Source of the DNA: Verrucomicrobiia bacterium Tous-C4TDCM
GTDB lineage: Bacteria > Verrucomicrobiota > Verrucomicrobiia > Verrucomicrobiales > Akkermansiaceae
Direction of reading: 5' to 3'
DNA: 45,336 nt
Assembly (NCBI GenBank): GCA_002304315.1
Contig: NEUO01000010.1
Location: 1 to 45,336, forward strand
The position numbers were made by a program, and so were the translations under genes. The first letter of the stretch is position 1; each line of letters starts with the position of its first letter. The notes beneath the pieces were generated by a model that saw nothing but the letters and a program-made list of their open reading frames with translations, searched no databases and had not been told where the DNA came from. Of this stretch, positions 10,320 to 16,893 are shown piece after piece.

Positions 10320-10674
10320 GGCCGTCGGAAAATCGCGGCGAACCTAGGGGACCGGCTCCGGGGGTCAAGGAAAAGGCCGGACTCGGGGGAAATGGGCCGT
10401 CCGGGGCGGTTGGACCGGGGTCTCCGGTCCGAAGAGAGGATGAGGGCCGCGGAGTGAGGCTGGCGCGCTTTTGCCGCAGCGTGACTGTGCTGAGTGGAGG
10501 AGCCAAAAGCCGGGGATAGGGTTCAAGTGTGAGAAGGAATAGTCGGGTAATCAACTCGGCCCCCCGGAGGCGGGTTTTTGCCAACGAGTCGGAGGTCACG
10601 TGAAATCAAGCGCCGCGCCTTATCGTGAAAGGGAACTTGTATTCCGCCAAACCGGCGTGAGGGAGCGCCCTCAC
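10320..10674. other. Intergenic region upstream of sucC
   Basis: 355 bases between the sucC start and the end of the TIM-barrel gene (both minus strand), so it carries the sucC promoter. I see no credible coding frame: the ORFs here are Pro/Arg-rich shadows. The only clear structure is a perfect hairpin at 10657-10674 directly after the TIM-barrel stop codon. A GC-rich imperfect stem followed by T5 (about 10558-10580, plus strand) has no gene to terminate. Confidence 0.5.
10657..10674 (-). terminator. Hairpin immediately after the TIM-barrel gene (candidate operon end)
   Basis: Perfect palindrome gtgaggg-agcg-ccctcac with 7-bp arms and a 4-base loop. It abuts the stop codon of the gene at 10675, at the 3' end of the three-gene PhyH operon. 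There is no U-tract after it, so it may be a 3'-end stabilising hairpin or a Rho-assisted terminator and not a strong intrinsic one. Confidence 0.4.
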
Positions 10675-11496
10675 TCACCCCCGCAGCCCGGCGATCTGCA
10701 TGATGCGGTCGGTCTGCGTGTAGGCTTCCTGGACCCACTCGACGATGCGCTTCGGGTCGGGTGCGTACTCGAGTTCGATGGAAACGGCGCCGTCGATTTT
10801 CAGCTCCTTGATGGCCTGCAGGTAGGGGCCGAATTTCACGATGCCGCGGCCGGGAGGGAGATCGCCGTGAACCTTGCCGTCGCAGTCGCTGAGGTGAACG
10901 TGGATCGCCTTGCCTTTAAGCTTCCGCAAATCCAGCGGGCTGGTGTCGGAGAGCACGAGATGGCTCACGTCGATGTTGGCGCGGACGCGCGGATGGCGGC
11001 AGTCGTTCACGAAGCGCACCATTTCATCCACATTGTGCAGGAGGCTGAGGCGGAAGGGTTCGAGTTCGAGCGCGAGGTCGATTTTCTTTTTGTCGGCGTA
11101 GTCGCCAATCTCGCGGCAGGTGTCGATGGCCCACTGCCATTGGGCCGCGGGCGGAATGACTTCGCGCTGCCAGATGTATTCGCCGAGCACGAGCAGGATG
11201 TTTTTCGCGCCCAGCTCGGCGGCGAGGTCCACGAATTTCTTGCAGCGCGCGACATGAAACTCACGGACCGGGGCGTTGAAATCGATGAGCCCGACGGCCA
11301 CCACGGGGAGGGAAACAATGGGGAGTTTGGCGCGGGCGCAGGTCCGGGCGATGATGAGCTTTTCCTTTTTGGAAATGGTCATCGCCTCGGTGAAAATATC
11401 CACGCAATCGAAGCCGATGCGGGCGATGTGCCGGAGGCCGGTGGCGGTGTCCACGCCCGCCTGGTCGAAGGCGCTGTTGATGATTCCGAGCTTCAC
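10675..11496 (-). CDS. Sugar phosphate isomerase/epimerase family protein (AP-endonuclease-2 TIM barrel)
   Basis: 273-aa cytoplasmic TIM barrel of the xylose-isomerase-like superfamily. Metal ligands expected for the fold are visible in order: Glu in DLALELEPFR, Asp/His in RANIDVSHLVL, His/Asp in AIHVHLSDCDGK, and Glu in AVSIELEYAPDP near the C-terminus. It probably epimerises or isomerises a keto-sugar or cyclitol; the family also includes inosose dehydratases and hydroxypyruvate isomerases, so the substrate cannot be named. It is the last gene of the unit PhyH - Gfo/Idh/MocA - TIM barrel, 19 bases after the oxidoreductase gene. That company is typical of verrucomicrobial sugar-derivative catabolism. 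Confidence 0.88.
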   Translation of the reverse strand: MKLGIINSAFDQAGVDTATGLRHIARIGFDCVDIFTEAMTISKKEKLIIARTCARAKLPIVSLPVVAVGLIDFNAPVREFHVARCKKFVDLAAELGAKNILLVLGEYIWQREVIPPAAQWQWAIDTCREIGDYADKKKIDLALELEPFRLSLLHNVDEMVRFVNDCRHPRVRANIDVSHLVLSDTSPLDLRKLKGKAIHVHLSDCDGKVHGDLPPGRGIVKFGPYLQAIKELKIDGAVSIELEYAPDPKRIVEWVQEAYTQTDRIMQIAGLRG

Positions 11497-11515
11497 GGGT
11501 GCCGAAGGTTGAGGG

Positions 11516-12598
11516 TTAAGAAATGATCGAGCGGGGATTCACCAGGCGATGCTCCGCGGCGCTGAGGTAGGCCGCATCCACGAGCGCCATGGTCTGCAAA
11601 TTGTCGCGCCCGCTGATGGCGGGCTCGCGGCCGGTTTCGAGGGCGATGAGGAGCTGACCCATCGTGCCGGCGAAGGCGTCGGGGAACCAGCTCTCCGGCC
11701 AGCGCGGTTCGTGGAAGGCCGCGTCGCCTTTCGCCGCGTAGCGGATGGTGGAAGGAGTGGTGTAGGGATTCTGACACCACCCGATGTCGCCGAGGGCGAG
11801 CCCGTTGAGTCCTTCGATGCGCCACTTGATGCCGATGTCGCCGGGGCAGCCTTCCTTCGCCGGGCCCGTCCAGGGGTCGTCGATCACCACGCAGCGCAGA
11901 CCGTTCGCGTATTCGAGGATGGAGGTGCAGATGCCGTCGGTATGCGGAAATGGGGTGCGCGGATCGGGGCGCGTGCTACAAAAAATCCCCTCGGGTTCAC
12001 CGAACCAGTAACGCAGGCAGTCGAAATGGTGGATGGACATGATGCGCAGCGTGACCCAGCCGAGCGCCTCCTGCCACGGCATCCGGTGGGGCACGCCGCG
12101 CATGTCGATCGTGGCCAGCACCGGCTCGCCGATGGTGCCGTTGGTGAGCAGCGTCTTGGCGGCGCGCACGGACTGGTCGTAGCGCATGTTCTGGTTCACC
12201 GCGAGGGTGATGCCCGCGCGCTCGCAGCACTGCACGGCCTCCAGCGCCTCGGCGTAATTCATGCCCAGCGGCTTCTGCGCGAGGATGCCTTTGACCGTCC
12301 GGCGTTCACACGCGGCTTTGATCAGCGCGAGCTGGCAATCCGGCGGAACAGCGATGTCGAGCACCTCGATCGTCGGATCATCGAGGAGTTGTTCGTAGCT
12401 GTCGCAGACCTTGGGGATGGCATGGCGTGCGGCGGTCTGGCTGGCGTTCTCCCGGGAGCGCGACGCGATGGCCACCGGATTGAAGCCCGCCTTGCGATAG
12501 CTCACCAGATGGCATTCGCGGACGATGAATCCGCTGCCGAGCAGGCCGATGCGGAAATCTTTCTTCGCCGGCAGCGGCGGGTGGATGTCCAGATTCAC
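11516..12598 (-). CDS. Gfo/Idh/MocA family NAD(P)-dependent oxidoreductase
   Basis: 360 aa. N-terminal Rossmann fold with IGLLGSGFIVRECHLVSYRK (about residues 17-36; G-x-G-x-I), followed by SRSRENA and the DIAVPPDCQ turn. The catalytic EKP-type motif is LAQKPLGM, in which Gln replaces the usual Glu before the Lys. The C-terminal alpha/beta domain contains the SIHHFDCLRYWFGEPE stretch with the conserved His/Asp. No signal peptide, so cytoplasmic. It likely oxidises or reduces a sugar, cyclitol or amino-sugar carbon. Spaced 20 bases from PhyH and 19 from the TIM-barrel gene, so cotranscribed. Confidence 0.92.
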   Translation of the reverse strand: MNLDIHPPLPAKKDFRIGLLGSGFIVRECHLVSYRKAGFNPVAIASRSRENASQTAARHAIPKVCDSYEQLLDDPTIEVLDIAVPPDCQLALIKAACERRTVKGILAQKPLGMNYAEALEAVQCCERAGITLAVNQNMRYDQSVRAAKTLLTNGTIGEPVLATIDMRGVPHRMPWQEALGWVTLRIMSIHHFDCLRYWFGEPEGIFCSTRPDPRTPFPHTDGICTSILEYANGLRCVVIDDPWTGPAKEGCPGDIGIKWRIEGLNGLALGDIGWCQNPYTTPSTIRYAAKGDAAFHEPRWPESWFPDAFAGTMGQLLIALETGREPAISGRDNLQTMALVDAAYLSAAEHRLVNPRSIIS

Positions 12599-12618
12599 GG
12601 TGGATCAGTAAGATTCCG

Positions 12619-13473
12619 TCAGCTCGCGTCCGACGTTTCCTTCAACACCCGCGCACTCGCGTCCTTCTTGTCATCCAGCCAGGCCAGATTCGAGGTGTCG
12701 TCCGCAAACCGTTGGCTGCCGACCTGCTTGATCATCTCGTCCGGGACTTTCTGGAGCGGGGTGTAGCGCGGATGATGGGCCTCCTTGTAGGGATCGTTTT
12801 TCTTGTAGTTGTAGCAACAGATCATGGACCAGCGCGGGTCGTCGGAGTTGTTCCGGTCCGACGCGTGCAGGAGATTGCCGTGAAAGAAAATCACGTCGCC
12901 CGGCTCCATCGTGCAATGGACGAGTTCAAAGCGCTTTTTCGCCTCGGCCACCCTTTCCAAATCCGCCCCCGCCTGATCGCCCGTCAGCACATGATCCACC
13001 CGGCCGAGTTTGTGCGAGCCGCGGAGCACCTGCAGGCAGCCATTTTCCAATGTGGCACGGTCAACGGCGATGGACGCGCTGCACAAATCCGGAAACATCA
13101 CCCCGTTCTGATACCAGTACCCGTAATCCTGATGCCAGGCCCACGCACCGCCGGTCTTCGCGTCCTTCATGATCATCTTGGAGTGGTAGTGATACGCCTC
13201 GTCTTCCAGCAACTGCTCCACGGAATCCACGAGTTTATGGCAGCGCGCGAACATCCCGTAGATGCCATCGCCGGGATGATTCCACAGTGCGAGCCGCACC
13301 TTCGTGCCCGTGCCGTCATCCCGGCCAAACGCGTGATCATCGAGCGCCTTGTCGGCCTTGCAGGCGTCGCGGAGCAGGGTGATCTCCTCCGGATCGAAGA
13401 GGCCTTGGACGACGACATAGCCATCGCGGTGGTAGGCCGCGATCTGGCCGGGGTTGAGCTTTCCTTGGTTCAT
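12619..13473 (-). CDS. Phytanoyl-CoA dioxygenase (PhyH) family protein
   Basis: 284-aa Fe(II)/2-oxoglutarate-dependent dioxygenase. The iron-binding facial triad is visible: His114 and Asp116 in WAWHQDYGYW and His203 in LLHASDRNN, with an Arg some 13 residues on (DDPRWSM) to hold 2-oxoglutarate. The start at 13473 (MNQGKLNPGQIAAYHRDGYV) gives the usual N-terminal F/Y..DGYv pattern; the upstream in-frame extension to 13647 is Arg/Pro-rich and rejected. First gene of an operon with an oxidoreductase and an isomerase, suggesting hydroxylation or oxidative cleavage of a small substrate followed by redox and isomerisation steps. There is no strong Shine-Dalgarno ahead of the ATG. Confidence 0.9.
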   Translation of the reverse strand: MNQGKLNPGQIAAYHRDGYVVVQGLFDPEEITLLRDACKADKALDDHAFGRDDGTGTKVRLALWNHPGDGIYGMFARCHKLVDSVEQLLEDEAYHYHSKMIMKDAKTGGAWAWHQDYGYWYQNGVMFPDLCSASIAVDRATLENGCLQVLRGSHKLGRVDHVLTGDQAGADLERVAEAKKRFELVHCTMEPGDVIFFHGNLLHASDRNNSDDPRWSMICCYNYKKNDPYKEAHHPRYTPLQKVPDEMIKQVGSQRFADDTSNLAWLDDKKDASARVLKETSDAS

Positions 13474-14027
13474 AAAATTTTGGAGATGAGCAGTGTTCCG
13501 GAATCGGATGCGCGGGGTTGGAGTCCTCGGAGCCCGTGCTACCTCGCGAGTCCGGGTTCTTCGAAAATCGGCGTCAGGTCCGCGGTCCACTTGGTGTCGC
13601 CGGCGGCGTCCGGGTGCGGCAGGTCGGGCAACTTTTTCATTCTGCACCAGCCGCTGTCGTCGCCTGACTGATTCTGATGAAAATTTTGGCGTATTTTACT
13701 CGGGGGCCGACCATTTTTCTGCCGGACCTTTTTTCTAAAGAAATTTATTCTGCTGTATCAGAGGGAAAGTCAATCGCCCTCATAATCAGATCCCGTGCCG
13801 CGCCGTGATTGTCGCCTCCTTCTTTCTCGTTTCACTCGGGATCTTCCGGTTCCCAACTGGTGGACCCCCGAGGCGTCCCCCCGAGGCGCAGAAACGCAGT
13901 CGAAAGCTCCTTTTCGGTCAGGACATGGCGGGGACATCTGTGCCAATTCTTGCCCCAATTCAAAATTCGAGGCTGATACCGGAGGCCCCAGAAGCTGATC
14001 CCCTAGGTCCAGGTTCCGGCTACAAGA
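13474..14027. other. 554-base non-coding gap between the PhyH operon and the nitrate locus scar
   Basis: No convincing gene. It is markedly more AT-rich at 13640-13800 than its surroundings. Holds the candidate promoter at 13744-13773, the palindrome at 13732-13743, and a repeated decamer aaaattttgg just before the PhyH start (13474-13483, reading cataaaattttgg) and again near 13680. The stretch at about 13920-13965 (acatggcggggacatctgtg) reads like an insertion-sequence or transposon edge remnant, but I see no transposase and no matching end, so this is only an impression. Short frames at 13770-13958 and 13805-14041 look like noise. Confidence 0.4.
13744..13773 (-). promoter_or_regulatory. 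Possible sigma-70 promoter for the PhyH operon
   Basis: On the minus strand TTGACT (13768-13773) is followed after 18 bases by AATAAA (13744-13749), a fair -35/-10 pair. It overlaps the end of a 12-bp palindrome tttctaaagaaa at 13732-13743, a possible operator. The predicted 5' leader to the PhyH start is about 265 bases, which is long, so a nearer promoter may exist. Not supported beyond sequence match. Confidence 0.35.
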
Positions 14028-14560
14028 TCAGGCGAGCGTGATCGTGGCAGCGCAGGCCTTGTAGTTCGGCTGCCGCGAATGCGGATCGAAGGACGGGTGC
14101 GTCAGCCGGTTGACTTCGGGGTAATGCATCGGCAGGAACAGGTGGCCGGGCTGGACGGTCGGGGCGAGGTAGGCGGCGGCGGTCATTTGCCCGCGGCGGG
14201 AACGCAGGGCGACGCGGCTGCCTTCGCCGATCCCGAGCTGCCCGGCATCGTCCGGATGAATCTCGACGTAGGCCCCCGCCGGGTAGAGCTTGCGGAGGAT
14301 GGCGGAGCGGCCGGTGCGGGTCTGGGTGTGCCATTGGCTGCTGGTGCTACGGCCTGTTAGAAGCAGGAAGGGATAGGTGTCGTCGGGGCTTTCCGGGAGC
14401 TCCGACGGCTCTGAAAAGAGCAGCTTCGCCTTGCCGCCGGGGTGATAGTAGATGCCGTCGGCGAAGAGGCATCGTTCGGTGGCGGCGGGATCCGGAGGGC
14501 GGTGGCCTTGGTGGAGCGACCGAGGAAGTCGCGGCGTGAGAGGGAGTGGCTTTGATTCAT
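14028..14560 (-). pseudogene. Deletion scar: Tat signal peptide start joined out of frame to NasA-type nitrate reductase C-terminal domain
   Basis: Reading the minus strand, an ATG at 14560 opens MNQSHSLSRRDFLGRSTKAT, a textbook twin-arginine signal peptide (SRRDFLG) as in NrtA-type nitrate-binding lipoproteins. After about 21 codons that frame dissolves into Pro/Ser noise. From roughly 14500 a different frame carries FADGIYYHPGGKAKLLFSEP, then LLLTGRSTSSQWHTQTRTG, ILRKLYPAGAYVEIHPDDA and FLPMHYPEVNRLTHPSFDPH up to a stop at 14028. That is the molybdopterin-dinucleotide-binding C-terminal domain of assimilatory nitrate reductase (about 145 of roughly 700-900 residues). Everything that should lie between is missing. 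It follows the NasS/NrtA-like gene on the same strand by 120 bases. I read it as the remains of an operon whose interior was deleted. The joint lies at about 14480-14505. Confidence 0.75.
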
Positions 14561-14680
14561 GGCGAGGAGTCCGGGATGGACCGGCTCTGTTCAAAGCGTC
14601 CTGCGGGCCAGTGTGCGCCGAGGGGTATGAAGGGTGGCGGTTGAATTCTCATCGGGGTGATGAGAGGGGTTCATCCTTCC

Positions 14681-15721
14681 TCAGGCGGGTAGGAGGATCT
14701 TCTCGGACGAGCGGTAGAGGTCCTGGCGGTAGAGGCGGGTAAGAGGGGCGGCGGTGGTTTCCGGGAGCAGGCCGGCGCCGCGCATTCCGGAGAGGAACCA
14801 GGAAGCCTTGTCGGCGGTCGGGCAGTTCAGGTCGCCGCCGAAGAAGAGGTGGAAATCCGAGGCGTCGAGCTCGCCGCGGCCGGAGTCGAAGACCGGGCCG
14901 AGGCTGTTGCGGAGGGTGGCGGTGGAGCAACCGGTATAGGCCGGCTTGGAGAGGATGGAGATGAGTTCGTTGCGGAAGCCGGAGTCCTGGCAGATCCGGC
15001 AGGCGTGCAGGAGGGCGGCGCCGAGGGCGATGCATTCGTCGCGCGATTCGGTGACGAATTCGCCGGTGACGAGCAGGACTTTCTCCGGATGGCCGGTCGA
15101 GAGTTCGGCGGAGGTGGCGGGGCACCAGCCGTGGCCGTTGAGGATGCTTTCGGAATTCCACGGCTCGCCGACGCAGTAGCCGTCGATGTGGCCGGCGGCG
15201 AGGTTGCGCGGCATCAGCGGCGGGGGAAGAAAGACGATTTCCGCATCCTGGCCCGGCACGACCCCATGGCGGCGGAGCCAGGCGTGGAGGAGGATGTGAT
15301 GGGACGAGAATCGGTGGGCGGCGGCGAGGGTGAAGGGGCGGTTCTTTTTCCAGCGGTGGGAAAGGTGGGTGGCCAGGCCTTCGCCGCGGCGGATCGAGTC
15401 GGGCGGGAGTTCGCGGGAAAGGGTGATGGCGTTGCCGTGGGCGCTAAGGACGAGCGGCACGGCGATCTCGCGGCGCATTTTGTTGAGGCCGAGGGCGAGG
15501 TAGAAGGCGAGGCCGGCGATCGACTGGGCGGCATCGAGCTCGCCGTAAGAAAGCATGTCGCGGACGGTGGCCCAACCGGGCTGGCGGGAGATGCGGACAT
15601 TGAGGCCGTAGCTTTTGAAAAGTCCGAGCTCGTGGGCGACGGCGACTGGCGCGCAATCGTTCAATGGAACGAAGCCGAGGCGGATCGGCGATCGGGATTC
15701 GACGACATTGAAGGCGTCCAT
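14681..15721 (-). CDS. NasS/NrtA-like nitrate-binding protein without signal peptide
   Basis: 346 aa from the ATG at 15721. Substrate-binding fold of the CmpA/NrtA family: PIRLGFVPLNDCAPVAVAHE near the N-terminus, then LGLFKSYGLNVRISRQPGWA, LDAAQSIAGLAFYLALGL, GYCVGEPWN (the conserved ..vGEPw..) and the C-terminal ADKASWFLSGM. There is no signal peptide or lipobox, so it is likely cytoplasmic, like NasS, the nitrate sensor that partners the antiterminator NasT, and not a periplasmic transporter subunit. No NasT is present; a LysR regulator is divergently encoded 88 bases away. Downstream the rest of the nitrate operon is deleted. In-frame upstream starts (up to 16210) overlap the LysR gene and are rejected. 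Confidence 0.85.
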   Translation of the reverse strand: MDAFNVVESRSPIRLGFVPLNDCAPVAVAHELGLFKSYGLNVRISRQPGWATVRDMLSYGELDAAQSIAGLAFYLALGLNKMRREIAVPLVLSAHGNAITLSRELPPDSIRRGEGLATHLSHRWKKNRPFTLAAAHRFSSHHILLHAWLRRHGVVPGQDAEIVFLPPPLMPRNLAAGHIDGYCVGEPWNSESILNGHGWCPATSAELSTGHPEKVLLVTGEFVTESRDECIALGAALLHACRICQDSGFRNELISILSKPAYTGCSTATLRNSLGPVFDSGRGELDASDFHLFFGGDLNCPTADKASWFLSGMRGAGLLPETTAAPLTRLYRQDLYRSSEKILLPA

Positions 15722-15742
15722 GCATTTCACGTAGCGGAAAGG

Positions 15743-15766
15743 ATGCCAAGAGTTACCCCTTGGCAT
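15743..15766. promoter_or_regulatory. Perfect inverted repeat in the LysR / NasS-like divergent promoter (probable operator)
   Basis: Arms atgccaag (15743-15750) and cttggcat (15759-15766) are perfect reverse complements with an 8-base spacer. The site lies in the 88-base gap between two divergent starts, 22 bases from the NasS-like ATG and 44 from the LysR ATG. LysR-type regulators usually bind such interrupted palindromes between their own gene and a divergent target. Assignment to this LysR is inference from position. Confidence 0.65.
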
Positions 15767-15809
15767 ATCCCCTGCTGGCTTCACCCCGGAATTCCGATGA
15801 AACCGGTTC

Positions 15810-16724
15810 ATGACTGACCTGCTGCCCGACCTTCGACAATTGCGCGCTTTCGTTTCGGTGGCGGATGAGGGGAGCTTCACGCTTGCGGCAAAGAAGCTTT
15901 TCCTGACCCAGTCGGCGATCAGCCACTCGATGAAGGCGCTGGAGGACAGCCTGGGCTGCCGTCTGTTAGATCGGCTCGGCAAGAAAACGGTGCTGACCGA
16001 GGAGGGCGAGGTGTTCCTCCGTCGCTGCCGCCGGGTGCTGGGCGAACTGGAGGATGCGGGTCGCGAACTGGACGGGCTGAAGCGATGGGGCCAGGGGCGG
16101 ATCCGGATCGGCGCGCCGCACTCGCTGTGCCAGTTCCTGTTGCCGACCGTGCTGCGGGAGTTCCGCGATTGCTTTCCGCGCTGCGAGCCGACGATCAAGG
16201 CGGACGACACGGCCAGGTTGTTAGAGCGGATGGCCGATCATGATCTGGACATCGTGCTCGGCCTGCGTCCCCGGGTAGGCACGACGGAAGGCTACCGGCC
16301 GCTGTTCCGGGACCGGATGACCTTTGTGGTGCCGCCGATCCATCCGTGGGCGGAGACGGGCGTGGCGGATCCCGAGGATCTGGGGAAGGTGCAATTCATC
16401 ATCTACGCGAGAGCGACCGAGACCCACCGGCTGGTGGAGGAGCATTTCGAAAAGATGGGCGTCCGCACACGCCCGCCGCTGGTGCTGGGGGACATGGAGG
16501 CGATCAAGGGCATGGCGAAGATCGGACTCGGCGTCGGGCTGGTCGCGCCGTGGGTGGCGAAGCGGGAATGCGACGACGGATCGCTGGTCCGGGTGCCGGT
16601 ATCGGGCGAGCCGATCGAGCGCGAGTGGGGGATTTTCTTCAAGGCCGACCGCAGGCTCAGCCTGATCGAGGAAACGTTCGCGGGGATCGCGGAGATGGTC
16701 GGCCGGGAGTTGAGCGACTGCTAG
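15810..16724 (+). CDS. LysR-type transcriptional regulator of the nitrate locus
   Basis: 304 aa. N-terminal winged helix-turn-helix at about residues 7-66 (LRQLRAFVSVADEGSFTLAA, then LTQSAISHSMKALEDSLGCR and LTEEGEVFL), followed by the linker helix and a two-lobed effector-binding domain (GRIRIGAPHSLCQFLLPTVL, IVLGLRP, GLGVGLVAPWVA). Full length and intact. Its divergent neighbour is the NasS/NrtA-like protein and the remnant of a nitrate reductase, so it probably regulated nitrate assimilation (compare NtcB and NasR-type LysR proteins). With the operon deleted its present targets are unknown; the operator candidate at 15743-15766 is intact. Confidence 0.93.
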   Translation: MTDLLPDLRQLRAFVSVADEGSFTLAAKKLFLTQSAISHSMKALEDSLGCRLLDRLGKKTVLTEEGEVFLRRCRRVLGELEDAGRELDGLKRWGQGRIRIGAPHSLCQFLLPTVLREFRDCFPRCEPTIKADDTARLLERMADHDLDIVLGLRPRVGTTEGYRPLFRDRMTFVVPPIHPWAETGVADPEDLGKVQFIIYARATETHRLVEEHFEKMGVRTRPPLVLGDMEAIKGMAKIGLGVGLVAPWVAKRECDDGSLVRVPVSGEPIEREWGIFFKADRRLSLIEETFAGIAEMVGRELSDC

Positions 16725-16805
16725 GAATTCGGGGGGATTTGCTTTTGGCGGGAGGCTCCTGAAGCAGCCGACGGGCGTTTTTCGGCGGGACGGTTTTTGC
16801 AGGGA

Positions 16806-16860
16806 TGGGCCTTTGTGTTTGGGCCGACCTTTGTGTTTTGGTCTTCGTGTTCTCGATCTG
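16806..16860. repeat. Degenerate short tandem repeat downstream of the LysR gene
   Basis: The 169-base gap between the convergent LysR gene and the giant metalloprotease gene contains cctttgtgttt twice (about 16811 and 16829) and a third diverged copy, cttcgtgttc (about 16845), at spacings of about 17-18 bases. Its complement reads as a run of cacgaag / cacaaag units. Similar low-grade repeats are common between genes in this phylum. No terminator with a clear stem and U-tract was found here. Confidence 0.4.
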
Positions 16861-16893
16861 CCATCGCAAGCGGCAATCAAATCGCGGCATGAC

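Noticed and set aside
13498..13647. Longer start for the PhyH gene (to 13647)
   Set aside because: The added 58 residues are Arg/Pro/Thr-rich and unlike any PhyH N-terminus; the ATG at 13473 gives the family-typical beginning.
13770..13958. 62-codon minus-strand ORF in the gap before the nitrate scar
   Set aside because: No family resemblance, no ribosome-binding site and Arg-rich noise-like composition; could at most be a relic.
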